DNA of 45,116 nt from a virus. This document shows positions 7,587 to 15,329 of the stretch, piece after piece. Within the stretch, counting starts at the first letter, position 1; every line of letters begins with the position of its first letter. The stretch is taken from the IMG/VR virus record IMGVR_UViG_3300025030_002032, positions 1-45,116 of that record. One strand, written 5' to 3'. The notes under the pieces were generated by a model. The model worked only from the letters and a program-made list of their open reading frames with translations. It ran no database searches and was not told where the DNA came from. The position numbers and the translations under genes were made by a program.

Positions 7587-8611
7587 TGCCGACGGCTTCG
7601 CTTCCTCTCGTCGTTCTCGAAGGTCTTGAATTCAAAGCCAATCTGCTGGCGCGGGAAGACGCGCAGACAGAAAAATTGACCAGACGCTGGCTGGCCATGG
7701 AACGCCGGCTCTTGCCGCGCTTCGAAGCCCTTGCACTGGAAGCCGCCAATTGGCAGGCGGCAGGCGGAATTGTGACACGCTCGACATTGACATCCACGCC
7801 GGGCTATCAAATATTCCTGGCACAGACGACGGACGAATTAAACCAATACACCGCCGAGACCGACGAGACGATCACGGATGAGCAGAAAATCCTGATTGCG
7901 CTTGGAATTCTGTATGCCATTCTCCTCATCCGCACGTATTACGAAACGTTTGGATTGCCTATCCTCCCCTTCCCTGCCCTGACGCCAGCCGTGTTGGAAT
8001 ATTTGGCCGGGCTGGCTGGGAACGGGTCGGCCTTGCGAATCCTTCTGGCTGAAGCGTTCCCTGAAGCGGTGGATGCGATGATCGAGATGTTGGTGCAGGG
8101 GATCGCCCTGGGAAAGCCGCCGGCGCAGATCGCCAAGGAGATGGCTGAAGCCTTTGGAATCGGACTGACGCGCGCCCTCAACATCGCGCGCACGGAGCAG
8201 TTGCGAGTCTATCGGGAAGCGAGCCTGGCGCAGTACCGCGAGAGCGGCGTTGTGGCAGGCTATATGCGTCTGTCTGCGAGAGACAACCGCGTTTGCCCGG
8301 CCTGTCTCTTCCTGGATGATGGGAAAACCGTTTACCCATTGAATGTTCCTTTCGAGGAGCATCCGCAGGGACGGTGCATCCCGATCCCGGTTTTGATCGG
8401 CGTGCCAGTTGTGCAGTGGCAAAATGGCATGGACTGGTATCTCGCACAAAATGAGCAGATGCAGAAGAGCATCCTCGGCAAAGGCCGCTGGGAGGCCTGG
8501 CAGGCCGGCGAATTTGAACTGGCCGACGTGATCAAACATGTGGATGATGAAACATGGGGCGGATCATTTGTTCCGAAAGCCTTGCGCGACCTGATAGGGA
8601 AAATCGAATGA
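7586..8611 (+). CDS. MuF-like minor head protein
   Basis: This 341-aa protein carries the Phage Mu F-type head morphogenesis signature: IARTEQLRVYREASLAQY (about 200-217), then RDNRVCPACLFLDDG and a final HPQGRCIPIPV. The C-x2-C, histidine and cysteine form a likely metal site. Such proteins bind the portal and act early in head assembly, sometimes being injected. The start overlaps the portal stop as TAATG. Confidence 0.88.
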   Translation: MPTASLPLVVLEGLEFKANLLAREDAQTEKLTRRWLAMERRLLPRFEALALEAANWQAAGGIVTRSTLTSTPGYQIFLAQTTDELNQYTAETDETITDEQKILIALGILYAILLIRTYYETFGLPILPFPALTPAVLEYLAGLAGNGSALRILLAEAFPEAVDAMIEMLVQGIALGKPPAQIAKEMAEAFGIGLTRALNIARTEQLRVYREASLAQYRESGVVAGYMRLSARDNRVCPACLFLDDGKTVYPLNVPFEEHPQGRCIPIPVLIGVPVVQWQNGMDWYLAQNEQMQKSILGKGRWEAWQAGEFELADVIKHVDDETWGGSFVPKALRDLIGKIE

Positions 8612-8739
8612 ACGATCAGCCACGTCCCCCCATCTTCGATGAACGCAACCGCTTTTTCTGGGAGGCGGCGCGCCGTTTTATGATCTTTATCCTACACGAG
8701 TTGGATAAATGGTATGGATGGGAGACATTCAAGCGGTAG
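8608..8739 (+). CDS. Small hypothetical protein
   Basis: This 43-aa ORF begins at an ATGA overlap with the MuF-like gene, which supports translational coupling. It is rich in aromatic residues (NRFFWEAARRFMIFILHEL) and may form an amphipathic or membrane-associated helix. Its stop codon overlaps the first bases of the late promoter 2 element. Function unknown. Confidence 0.55.
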   Translation: MNDQPRPPIFDERNRFFWEAARRFMIFILHELDKWYGWETFKR

Positions 8740-8786
8740 GGTATTGGTTTTCGTACCTTGCCCTTCCCCCTGCCTGCTCCTATGAT
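8738..8786 (+). promoter_or_regulatory. Late promoter 2 with shared activator-type element
   Basis: The -35 box is TTGCCC (8758-8763), the spacer 17 bp and the -10 box TATGAT (8781-8786). The 23-bp block 8738-8760 and the 15-bp block 8772-8786 are identical to those of the promoter at 1233-1281. It lies before the scaffold and capsid genes and would boost structural protein expression. Transcription would start near 8793. Confidence 0.78.
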
Positions 8787-8792
8787 CGCATT

Positions 8793-8883
8793 GAATAACA
8801 AGGGTCTCCTGCCAACCGGCAGCGCACCCGCCCTGCGAAGGCTACGCAGAAATGCCCGCCTTTCAGTGGCGGGTTTTGTTTTG
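8793..8883 (+). ncRNA. Structured leader RNA or small RNA with three hairpins
   Basis: From the predicted start of late promoter 2 to a canonical terminator there are about 90 nt with almost no unpaired space. Hairpin 1 pairs CTGCC (8809-8813) with GGCAG (8818-8822). Hairpin 2 pairs CTGCG (8833-8837) with CGCAG (8845-8849). Hairpin 3 is the terminator at 8855-8883. The promoter thus drives an RNA that should stop before the scaffold gene unless termination is overcome. It could be a small RNA, an attenuator, or a cis-acting antitermination RNA in the manner of HK022 put. No known family was recognised. Confidence 0.6.
8855..8883 (+). terminator. Intrinsic terminator in the capsid operon leader
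   Basis: CCCGCC (8855-8860) pairs with GGCGGG (8868-8873) around TTTCAGT, followed by TTTTGTTTTG. It lies between promoter 2 and the scaffold ribosome site, 48 bp before the scaffold ATG. Confidence 0.8.
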
Positions 8884-8930
8884 ACCCAATCCCTACGCCA
8901 ACGTGCGGCGGAAAAAACACGGAGGAACAC

Positions 8931-9593
8931 ATGCTTGACTCCTTGAGAACGCGTCCGCTTTTCCTGTTCGATCAGACCGATGGAGGCGGGTCCGCAACGG
9001 ATACCGATGCCGGGGCAGATGACGAAGCCAAAGCGAAAGCCGAGGCGGATGTCAAAGCTAAAAAGACCGGGGATGATGCGAAAGATGAAAAGAAGGCGGT
9101 CAAGTGGACGCCTGAACAGCAAGAGGAAATCAATCGCCTCGTCGGTGAGACCCGCAAGGAAGAACGCAAGAAAGCCAAATCGGAATTCGAGAAGGAGACC
9201 GAGAAGGCCAAAAAGGACGCGGACGACAAAGCACTTGTAGGGAAGCAGGAGTTCAAAACGTTAGCCGAAAATCGGCTGACTGAGATTGAACAACTGAAGT
9301 CCCAGGTTGCCGAACTGACCCCGGTCAAAGAGCAAGGCGAGAAGTACAAAGCCGCGCTCGAAGCGCACCTCAAGATGCAAATCGAGAAGTTGTCGAAGCC
9401 CTACCAGGCTTTGATTTCCAAACTCGACCCGCTCGAGCAGATCAAGTTCCTGACCGACCACGCCAAGGAATTGGGCGTCACGAACGCGGCCGGCATTGAT
9501 GAAACGCCCGAGGGCGATCCTGCCAAACTCTCGAAAGAACAACAGGAGAGAGGTCAGAAGCAGACCGCCCTTCACATTCACAAAACCTTTTAG
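8931..9593 (+). CDS. Capsid scaffolding protein
   Basis: This 220-aa protein is highly charged and largely helical. Its acidic, alanine-rich N-terminus leads into a lysine/glutamate-rich coiled coil (about 55-150) and a more compact C-terminal segment (KPYQALISKLDPLEQIKFL). That is the build of phage scaffold proteins, which template prohead assembly through the C-terminal part and are then lost. GGAGG lies 7 bp before the ATG. It is directly upstream of decoration and major capsid genes. Confidence 0.85.
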   Translation: MLDSLRTRPLFLFDQTDGGGSATDTDAGADDEAKAKAEADVKAKKTGDDAKDEKKAVKWTPEQQEEINRLVGETRKEERKKAKSEFEKETEKAKKDADDKALVGKQEFKTLAENRLTEIEQLKSQVAELTPVKEQGEKYKAALEAHLKMQIEKLSKPYQALISKLDPLEQIKFLTDHAKELGVTNAAGIDETPEGDPAKLSKEQQERGQKQTALHIHKTF

Positions 9594-9601
9594 GAGGCAC
9601 T

Positions 9602-10321
9602 ATGACCGATCTAACATTGGTCACTGCTGGCAAGATCGAAATCGTCCAGAGCCTGCAACAGATGACTCTGGGCTTTGCCGAGTCCATGACCCCCGGCCAG
9701 GCTGCACGCCTGGATACCAGCGTCGGGAAGTGGACGAAATCCAACGCCACCAGCGAGGCAGAAGCCCGCATGTGGGGCGTGTTGGCAAGCAAAGACGGCG
9801 CAGGAGCGGCAGGCACCGTGGTACACCGCGGTTTGCTGGATGGCTACGATCTGTCCGGGCTGGATTATGACGCCGACGTATGGCTCAGCGGCACAGACGG
9901 CGGACTCTCGGACACCAAGCCGGGTGCGAACGAGATCCAGACCGTCACCATCGGCGGCTCGCCCACCGGTGGCACGTTTGACTTGATCTTCGACGGTCAA
10001 ACAGCGGCCGGCATCGCGTATAACGCGACTGCGGCGGCTGTGGAAGCGGCGCTCGAACTGCTCTCGACCATCGGCCAGGGCAACGTCCAGGTGACTGGCT
10101 CCGCAGGCGGACCGTACACCGTTGAATTTGTCGGCGCGTTGGCTGGGAAGAACCAGCCCGCCATGACCATTGACATCACCGACCTGACCGGCGGAACCCC
10201 GACCGGAACGATTGCGACCGCGACCGCCGGCGTTTCCGCTGTGCGAGTCGGACGCGTTGTCCCCGGCACGGCCGTCAATCTCGGCACCGCCTACGACAAG
10301 CTCCTGTCGGTGGAACTGTAA
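9602..10321 (+). CDS. Head decoration protein with inserted Ig-like domain
   Basis: Two parts of this 239-aa protein form a small head-stabilising fold. Residues 1-109 contain ADVWLSGTDGGL, and residues 212-239 carry VRVGRVVPGTAV and LLSVEL, as in gpD-like cement proteins. Residues 110-211 are a separate beta-rich module: EIQTVTIGGSPTGGTF at its start, a YNATAAAVEAALELL helix, then GGPYTVEFVGALAG. This resembles Ig-like or beta-sandwich repeats often grafted onto phage structural proteins. The cement part would bind the capsid surface and the inserted module would project outward. It lies just before the major capsid gene. Confidence 0.78.
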   Translation: MTDLTLVTAGKIEIVQSLQQMTLGFAESMTPGQAARLDTSVGKWTKSNATSEAEARMWGVLASKDGAGAAGTVVHRGLLDGYDLSGLDYDADVWLSGTDGGLSDTKPGANEIQTVTIGGSPTGGTFDLIFDGQTAAGIAYNATAAAVEAALELLSTIGQGNVQVTGSAGGPYTVEFVGALAGKNQPAMTIDITDLTGGTPTGTIATATAGVSAVRVGRVVPGTAVNLGTAYDKLLSVEL

Positions 10322-10336
10322 GGCGAGGATGAACAC

Positions 10337-11407
10337 ATGGCTAACCAATTGCTTTACGGTTTCATGACCCTGGCTGATGTGGCGGACCGCCGCGTCACCG
10401 AAGTTGGCACATCCGTCGTGTGGGATGCGATCAATCGCACCGTGGCAGAACACAACCGCCAGATCGAGGCGTTGATGGGACTCTTCGTCTCCAAGACGAC
10501 CGAGTTCAAGCAGACCTTCGCCACCCCGACGATTGCCCGTCTCCAGCCGTTGGACGACAACGGCCGCGCCCTGCCGATCAAGCCGAGCGGCAAGTATGAC
10601 GTTGCCTTTCCGCTCCAGGCGGGCGGAACGGCCTGGGGTGCGAACTATCGCATGAGCAAGAAGATGACCGTGCAGGAAGCCAACGACCTGACGGCGGCTT
10701 TGATCAGCGCCGACATCCGCTGGATGCGCGATCACATCCTGGCCGCTCTGTACGCGAACGCGTCCTGGGCGTTTACCGATGAGCTTCACGGCGCGCTGAC
10801 CATTCAAGGCCTCGCCAACAGCGACGCGGTGAAATACCTGCTCCTGAGCGGGGCGGACGCCGGCGCGACGGACACGCACTACCTGGCGCAGGCAGCGGCC
10901 ATCGCCGACGCGACCAACCCGTTCCCGACCATCCACGATGAGCTGCTGGAACATCCCGAAAACGACGGCGACGTGGTAGCGCTCATCCCCACCGCGCTCA
11001 AGGCGACCACCCAGGCGCTGGCCGAGTTCCACCCGATTGCGGATGCCAACATCCGCCAGGGTTCCGGCTCGGACGTGCTGGTTGGCGCGCTCGGCGTGGC
11101 GACACCCGGCGAGCTGTTCGGTTATACCGACAGCAAGGTCTGGCTGGCGGAGTGGCGCTCCCTGCCGTCTACCCATATCGTCGGCGTGACCACCGGCGGC
11201 GAACGCCCGCTGAAGATGCGTGAGGAACCTGAGGCAGACCTCCAAGGCTTCAACCTGGTGGCCCGCCGCGACGACCATCCGTTCTACGAGAGTCAGTGGC
11301 TGCGCTACGCCGGCTTCGGCGCGTACAACCGCGTCGGCGCGGTTGTGTATCGCATCGGCGACGCGGCCTACGCTGTGCCGACCAACTACGGCGTCCCGAT
11401 GCCGTAG
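10337..11407 (+). CDS. Major capsid protein
   Basis: This 356-aa protein is preceded by AGGCGAGGATGAACAC and lies between decoration protein and connector genes. Its length and order of features fit an HK97-fold capsid protein without a cleaved delta domain. There is a helical N-terminus, an extended-loop region rich in TFATPTIARLQPL, a long spine-like helix (about 108-135) and a C-terminal A-domain (GERPLKMREEPEADLQGF and YAVPTNYGVPMP). The separate scaffold gene is consistent with the missing delta domain. Confidence 0.85.
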   Translation: MANQLLYGFMTLADVADRRVTEVGTSVVWDAINRTVAEHNRQIEALMGLFVSKTTEFKQTFATPTIARLQPLDDNGRALPIKPSGKYDVAFPLQAGGTAWGANYRMSKKMTVQEANDLTAALISADIRWMRDHILAALYANASWAFTDELHGALTIQGLANSDAVKYLLLSGADAGATDTHYLAQAAAIADATNPFPTIHDELLEHPENDGDVVALIPTALKATTQALAEFHPIADANIRQGSGSDVLVGALGVATPGELFGYTDSKVWLAEWRSLPSTHIVGVTTGGERPLKMREEPEADLQGFNLVARRDDHPFYESQWLRYAGFGAYNRVGAVVYRIGDAAYAVPTNYGVPMP

Positions 11408-11429
11408 GGATCACCTACCTCACTTCCTA

Positions 11430-11462
11430 CCCCTCTCCCGGTCTCGATACACGGGAGAGGGG
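11430..11462. terminator. Perfect 11-bp stem after the capsid gene
   Basis: CCCCTCTCCCG (11430-11440) pairs with CGGGAGAGGGG (11452-11462) around an 11-nt loop. There is no T-run, so it may be an RNA-stabilising or processing hairpin that sets capsid mRNA apart from the connector genes. Similar C/T-rich inverted repeats occur at 15687-15710 and 31173-31225. Confidence 0.6.
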
Positions 11463-11479
11463 TCTTCCGAGGAAATCCC

Positions 11480-11896
11480 ATGCACCCTACTCTTTTAGTT
11501 GTCAAACGATCCCAGGCCATCGAGCGCATCGAGCGCGCGGCGCGTCTCCTGGCGGAGCGTGCGCAGATTGACCCGTCCCGCGTGGATGCGTTGACCAGCG
11601 TCGGCAATCATCCCCAGGTCCGCGAGTTGCGGAAATTGGAATGCATCGCCGATGTTCTGGATATGGCGCTGGCCGAGGCGGGCGTTACGGCCGTCACGGA
11701 GACGCCCGTCCCTGCACAAAATGTGCAGACCGACGCGCAGAATGAAGAAGCTGTACTAGCCAACACCTTTCCGCCAGCCGGCATGATATTCACTGAATCG
11801 TCCACGGAAGCGGTCGTGCCCGCCGCCGAACTGCCTCTGCCCAGCCTGTCGGACGATCCGGCTGCGAAGCCCAAAACGAAGCGGAGCCGCAAATAG
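11480..11896 (+). CDS. Hypothetical head-region protein
   Basis: This 138-aa protein has a helical N-terminal part (about 8-60, SQAIERIERAARLLAERA) and a low-complexity, acidic and proline-rich C-terminal half ending in a basic KTKRSRK tail. It lies between the capsid and connector genes. It may be a minor virion or assembly protein; no family was recognised. Confidence 0.65.
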   Translation: MHPTLLVVKRSQAIERIERAARLLAERAQIDPSRVDALTSVGNHPQVRELRKLECIADVLDMALAEAGVTAVTETPVPAQNVQTDAQNEEAVLANTFPPAGMIFTESSTEAVVPAAELPLPSLSDDPAAKPKTKRSRK

Positions 11897-12331
11897 ATGG
11901 CCGCCCCCACTTCCTACACTGAAGAGACGCTGGCTACGTTCATGCACACGAAGCTCGGAAAAATTGCGAGCGCGCTGGGCTATGCCGCCGCGTCGAGTTA
12001 CAGCGAGGAAGTGTCCGATACGTTGCTGGCCTATGGCACGGACGATATCAGCACGATCAGCGGGCCAGCCAACATCATCAAACTGCGAACGCTGGCCGAG
12101 ATGTACGCCTGGCGCAAGGCCGTGGGCGACCTGAGCACGAAGTACAAGTTCAGCGCCGATGGCGGCACCTACGACCGTCAGCAAATGTTCGAGAACGCCC
12201 AGAAAGCACTGGCGACGCTCGAATTGACGGTGACCATAACCTACGACACGGCGTATGCCGTGCAGACCACGAAGGGACGAAGCAAGCACGATCCTTATGC
12301 CTACATCCCGGAAGATGAGGCGGGCCTGTAA
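11897..12331 (+). CDS. Head-tail connector (adaptor-like)
   Basis: This 144-aa protein starts directly after the previous stop. It is helix-rich (LRTLAEMYAWRKAVGDLSTKY, about 57-77, and a second helix QQMFENAQKALATLE). The small helical build two genes after the capsid fits the adaptor ring below the portal. The stop overlaps the next start as TAATG. Confidence 0.65.
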   Translation: MAAPTSYTEETLATFMHTKLGKIASALGYAAASSYSEEVSDTLLAYGTDDISTISGPANIIKLRTLAEMYAWRKAVGDLSTKYKFSADGGTYDRQQMFENAQKALATLELTVTITYDTAYAVQTTKGRSKHDPYAYIPEDEAGL

Positions 12332-12735
12332 TGGCGCTCTTTGCATTTTTGCAGGAAGAACTCGACTCGATGCGTATTGACCAGGAAGGTCACATGATGG
12401 ATACATGCGCGATCATCACGGTCGAGGAAGGCGCGCTGAACGAGTTTAACGAAGCCGATTCGCCCAACCCGACCGAACAGGAAGCCATTGATTGCGGGCT
12501 GGATATGCGGCCTTCGGATCGGTCTTCGGATGAACGTCACACCGGCCAGATGACCATCGTCCAATATGACGCGACGATCCGCCTGCCGATCACTACCGTG
12601 GTGAAGGAAACCAACCAGGTCAAGATACTGACGCGGTTCGGCGAAACGGTGGATAACCTGGTGTACGAGATCGTGTCGCCGATTCAGCGCGGTCCCAGCG
12701 GGATCCGCTTGCGATTGCGAAAGGTGGTCATATGA
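12331..12735 (+). CDS. Head-tail joining protein (stopper-like)
   Basis: This 134-aa protein has a helical N-terminal stretch and a beta-rich second half (ATIRLPITTVVKETNQVKIL, then RLRLRKVVI). The order connector, this gene, gp10-like protein and tail terminator matches the neck of siphoviruses, where a beta-barrel stopper closes the channel. Assignment is from position and fold impression. Confidence 0.6.
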   Translation: MALFAFLQEELDSMRIDQEGHMMDTCAIITVEEGALNEFNEADSPNPTEQEAIDCGLDMRPSDRSSDERHTGQMTIVQYDATIRLPITTVVKETNQVKILTRFGETVDNLVYEIVSPIQRGPSGIRLRLRKVVI

Positions 12736-13190
12736 GCGGCAGAACCTACACCATCCCGCAATTTGCGCAGGCACTGAAGAAGATGGGCAAGGATATGCGC
12801 GGCAAGACGATCAATCGTGCGGCCGATGCCGGCGCATTCGTGATCCAGTCATACGCGCGCATCAATGTCCGCGATAAGTTGAACCGGGATAGTGTTGGCA
12901 CATTGGCCAACAGCATCCAAGTGGAAATCGTGGAAGCGACGGACGTGCGTGTGGAAAAGGCCGTCGGTCCCCTTGTGATCTACGGACGAATCCACGAACT
13001 GGGCGGCGTGATCAAAGCCAAGAACAAGCCCTACCTGCACTGGGTGGACCGGGAAGGCCATCATCACCAGGCCAAGCAAGTGACCATTCCCGCCCGGCCA
13101 TACCTGCGCCCTACCATTGACGAGCACGGAGACGAGATTATTGATGCGGTGACGATCACGCTTGGGCGTGAGATCGAGGCGGCGCTATGA
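12732..13190 (+). CDS. HK97 gp10-like tail completion protein
   Basis: This 152-aa protein shows the gp10-like pattern: a helical start with alternating lysines, VIYGRIHELGG in the middle, then IPARPYLRPTIDEHGDEI near the C-terminus. It belongs to the neck/tail joining apparatus. It overlaps the genes on both sides by 4 bp, fitting a tightly coupled operon. Confidence 0.82.
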   Translation: MSGRTYTIPQFAQALKKMGKDMRGKTINRAADAGAFVIQSYARINVRDKLNRDSVGTLANSIQVEIVEATDVRVEKAVGPLVIYGRIHELGGVIKAKNKPYLHWVDREGHHHQAKQVTIPARPYLRPTIDEHGDEIIDAVTITLGREIEAAL

Positions 13191-13600
13191 GCGATATCCT
13201 GGCTTCGATGGCGACCTACCTCCTGACATCGAGCGAACTGACGGACTTGATCGGGACGCGGTTACGTCCCATGCGCCTGCCGGCAGGATCCACATCCAAC
13301 CCGACCGTCATGCCTTATGTGACGTATCAGTTGGTGGATGAGCCGGTGCATTCCACCCACGACAAAAAGACCACATTCAAGGCGAGAGTGCAGGTGGATG
13401 TTTGGTCGGATTCGTATAAGAGCGCTCATGCGGTCGGCGATGTACTGTTTTGGTTGTTGCACGGGTTTAGCGGCGCGTGGGACCCATTCACGATTGGTTT
13501 CGTGTTCCGTGGATTGAAGCAGGATGATAACGGCGCGTCGGACGTTGGCCTGGAGCATTTGATCCAGGATTTCACGATCGGTTATGCGGAGGCAGGATGA
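13187..13600 (+). CDS. Tail terminator (DUF3168-like)
   Basis: This 137-aa protein resembles DUF3168 tail terminators: an N-terminal helix, then YVTYQLVDEPVHST, ARVQVDVWSDSYKSAHAVGDVL and a C-terminal strand HLIQDFTIGY. It would cap the tail tube and set its length with the tape measure. Start and stop overlap neighbours by 4 bp. Confidence 0.82.
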   Translation: MSDILASMATYLLTSSELTDLIGTRLRPMRLPAGSTSNPTVMPYVTYQLVDEPVHSTHDKKTTFKARVQVDVWSDSYKSAHAVGDVLFWLLHGFSGAWDPFTIGFVFRGLKQDDNGASDVGLEHLIQDFTIGYAEAG

Positions 13601-13875
13601 CAAAGAAAAAGAATGATCCGCAAGAAGAACAACCCCGGGAAGATTTGCGAAAGGAATATACCCGGGATTATCAAAATGCAACGCCACCCGCGCCGGATGC
13701 AGAAATAGAAACATTCTATGAAACGGCCACCTGGAAGGGTGTGAAGACAGTATTCAAATGCACAAAATGCGGGACGTTTCGGGATACGCGCGATGAAATG
13801 ATCGAGCATGTCTTACTCCACGTCCCGAAGGCCGAGCAAGAAGAAGTTTTGAATCTACTTTTGAAGGAGAAATGA
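13597..13875 (+). CDS. Small C2H2 zinc-finger protein
   Basis: This 92-aa protein has an acidic, flexible N-terminus followed by a complete C2H2 motif: C55-x2-C58-x12-H71-x3-H75 (FKCTKCGTFRDTRDEMIEHV). Such a finger in the middle of a tail operon is unusual. It may be a minor structural protein, or a regulator expressed late. Another C2H2 pair occurs in the replication initiator at 38073. Confidence 0.7.
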   Translation: MTKKKNDPQEEQPREDLRKEYTRDYQNATPPAPDAEIETFYETATWKGVKTVFKCTKCGTFRDTRDEMIEHVLLHVPKAEQEEVLNLLLKEK

Positions 13876-13876
13876 A

Positions 13877-14254
13877 ATGGCACAAACAGCATTGACCGTT
13901 CAAGATGTCAAAGCGCCGTTTGCGGCAGTCGCGGCGAATGGGCTGGACATCACATTCGCCGCGGCCGACGTGACAAATGGTAACTCGTTCCAGTGTACGG
14001 GCAGGGAACTCCTGATCGCCCAAAACAGCGATCCGACCAACCCCTACACCTTTGGCGTGACCAGCGTGGACGATGAGAAGGGCCGCGCGGAGGATATCGC
14101 CACGTATTCCCTGGCGGCCGGCGAATATGCCGCCGTAGGTGTGGGCCTAACCAACGCCAAAGGCTGGAAACAGACCAGCGGCTTGATCCACCTGGTGGCG
14201 AGCAACGCGGCGATCAAATTCGCAGTGTTGCGATTGCCGGCCGGATATCCGTAA
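13877..14254 (+). CDS. Small beta-rich virion-region protein
   Basis: This 125-aa protein is predicted beta-rich and lacks charged coiled coils. Its middle part (GRELLIAQNSDPTNPYTFGV) and end (AAIKFAVLRLP) look like a compact jelly-roll or sandwich. It is placed between the tail terminator and the tail tube. Small proteins of this type are common there in related phages; the function is unknown. Confidence 0.65.
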   Translation: MAQTALTVQDVKAPFAAVAANGLDITFAAADVTNGNSFQCTGRELLIAQNSDPTNPYTFGVTSVDDEKGRAEDIATYSLAAGEYAAVGVGLTNAKGWKQTSGLIHLVASNAAIKFAVLRLPAGYP

Positions 14255-14266
14255 ACGGAGGATGAT

Positions 14267-14701
14267 ATGGCATCAAACGCATTTTGGGCATATGGCTCAA
14301 TACTCCAATTAGGCGATGGAGCCACCAGTGAAGTATTTACCGCGATCGCGGAGCTTACTGAATTGACTCCACCGCAGATGAGCCGGGATGACATTGACGT
14401 AACCTCCCACCAGTCTCCCGATGGTCACCGAGAATTCATTCCCGGTATGCGGGATGGCGGTGAAGTTTCCGCCAAAGCCAATTGGCTGCCGACCAACGCC
14501 ACACACGATGAAACAACCGGGTTGCTTTCCAGTTTCAACAACGATGATGTGCACAATTGGCGGCTTTATATCCCGGTAATCGGTAAGACTCTTCCATTCC
14601 GTGGATTCCTGACCGCTTTCGAACCTGACCTGCCGATAGAAGAACAGGCTCAATTGAGCTTCACGATCAAGGTGTCTGGGAAACCGGGCGCGTTGTTCTA
14701 G
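14267..14701 (+). CDS. Major tail (tube) protein
   Basis: This 144-aa protein precedes the tail chaperone pair. It has the usual tail tube layout: FTAIAELTELTPPQMSRDDI, a loop with HQSPDGHREFIPGM, a helix-containing centre, and beta strands near the end (GKTLPFRGFLTAFEPDLP, QLSFTIKVSG). It would polymerise into the hollow tail. GGAGG precedes the start. Confidence 0.85.
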   Translation: MASNAFWAYGSILQLGDGATSEVFTAIAELTELTPPQMSRDDIDVTSHQSPDGHREFIPGMRDGGEVSAKANWLPTNATHDETTGLLSSFNNDDVHNWRLYIPVIGKTLPFRGFLTAFEPDLPIEEQAQLSFTIKVSGKPGALF

Positions 14702-14703
14702 CC

Positions 14704-14874
14704 ATGCAATCCGTCGTTCAGTTCAAAGCCGGCGAAGCCGCGAAGAATCTCACGGTCACTGTGCACCTGAAAGGTTTTCGCGGCTTGAAACTGCGCCTGT
14801 GGGTCGGACAGATCGTTATGCGGATTGCGATCTGGATCGTTGGATGCAACATCAAATTTGACACGGAGACATAG
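14704..14874 (+). CDS. Small conserved-looking tail-operon protein
   Basis: This 56-aa protein lies between tail tube and chaperone genes, 2 bp from each. It has a basic centre and a hydrophobic C-terminal helix (LRLWVGQIVMRIAIWIVGCN). Short proteins with this pattern are often seen at this place in siphovirus operons. The reading frame is intact and tightly packed, which supports it; the role is unknown. Confidence 0.65.
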   Translation: MQSVVQFKAGEAAKNLTVTVHLKGFRGLKLRLWVGQIVMRIAIWIVGCNIKFDTET

Positions 14875-14876
14875 CC

Positions 14877-15329
14877 ATGGAAGAACAAACAATCCTTTCG
14901 CGTGACGACTTTTTTGCAGTTGACGATTCGCTTGTTGTTAAAGAAGTCACCGTTCCAGACACCATCCCAGTGTGGGCGGGAAAGAAGTTTTTCATTCGTT
15001 GCCTTTCCCGTGGCGAGCAGGATGAATACTCGAAGCGTCAGATGGGCGATTCACGCATCCGCATGGGACGGAAGAGCGAGGGCGGAGAAATGGCGATCTC
15101 TTCGATGTTTGGGCATGACGCGTACCTGGTGGTCTGCGGTGTGTGCGATCCAAATGGAAAACGTCTCTTCCAATTGAAGGACACGTCTAAAATTGACGAG
15201 AAGCTTGGTGAGCTGGTCGGCTGGCTGGCCAAGGAAATTGCGATCTTCTCTGGAATGGGAGAGGATGAGCGCGTTGCCAAAGGCGAAATCACCGAAGAAG
15301 AGGCGCTCCAGGAAGAAATAAAAAATTAA
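14877..15329 (+). CDS. Tail assembly chaperone, short form (gpG-like)
   Basis: This 150-aa protein has the usual chaperone layout. A beta-like start (VKEVTVPDTIPVWAGKKFFI) and FIRCLSRGEQDEYSKR lead to a helical end rich in glutamate. It would bind the tape measure during tail assembly. The last codons before the TAA contain the slippery heptamer A AAA AAT, which allows a minor longer product (see 15326-15667). Confidence 0.85.
   Translation: MEEQTILSRDDFFAVDDSLVVKEVTVPDTIPVWAGKKFFIRCLSRGEQDEYSKRQMGDSRIRMGRKSEGGEMAISSMFGHDAYLVVCGVCDPNGKRLFQLKDTSKIDEKLGELVGWLAKEIAIFSGMGEDERVAKGEITEEEALQEEIKN
15320..15326 (+). promoter_or_regulatory. Slippery site for -1 ribosomal frameshifting
   Basis: The zero-frame codons ATA AAA AAT TAA contain the heptamer A-AAA-AAT (15320-15326) directly before the stop. 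It follows the X-XXY-YYZ rule for -1 slippage. The -1 frame is open from here into the downstream ORF, which has no ATG. This is the same arrangement as lambda G/GT. Confidence 0.85.

Noticed and set aside
9611-11278. 555-aa open frame on the minus strand
   Set aside because: It is a long shadow of the decoration and capsid genes in GC-rich DNA, with a typical antisense composition.
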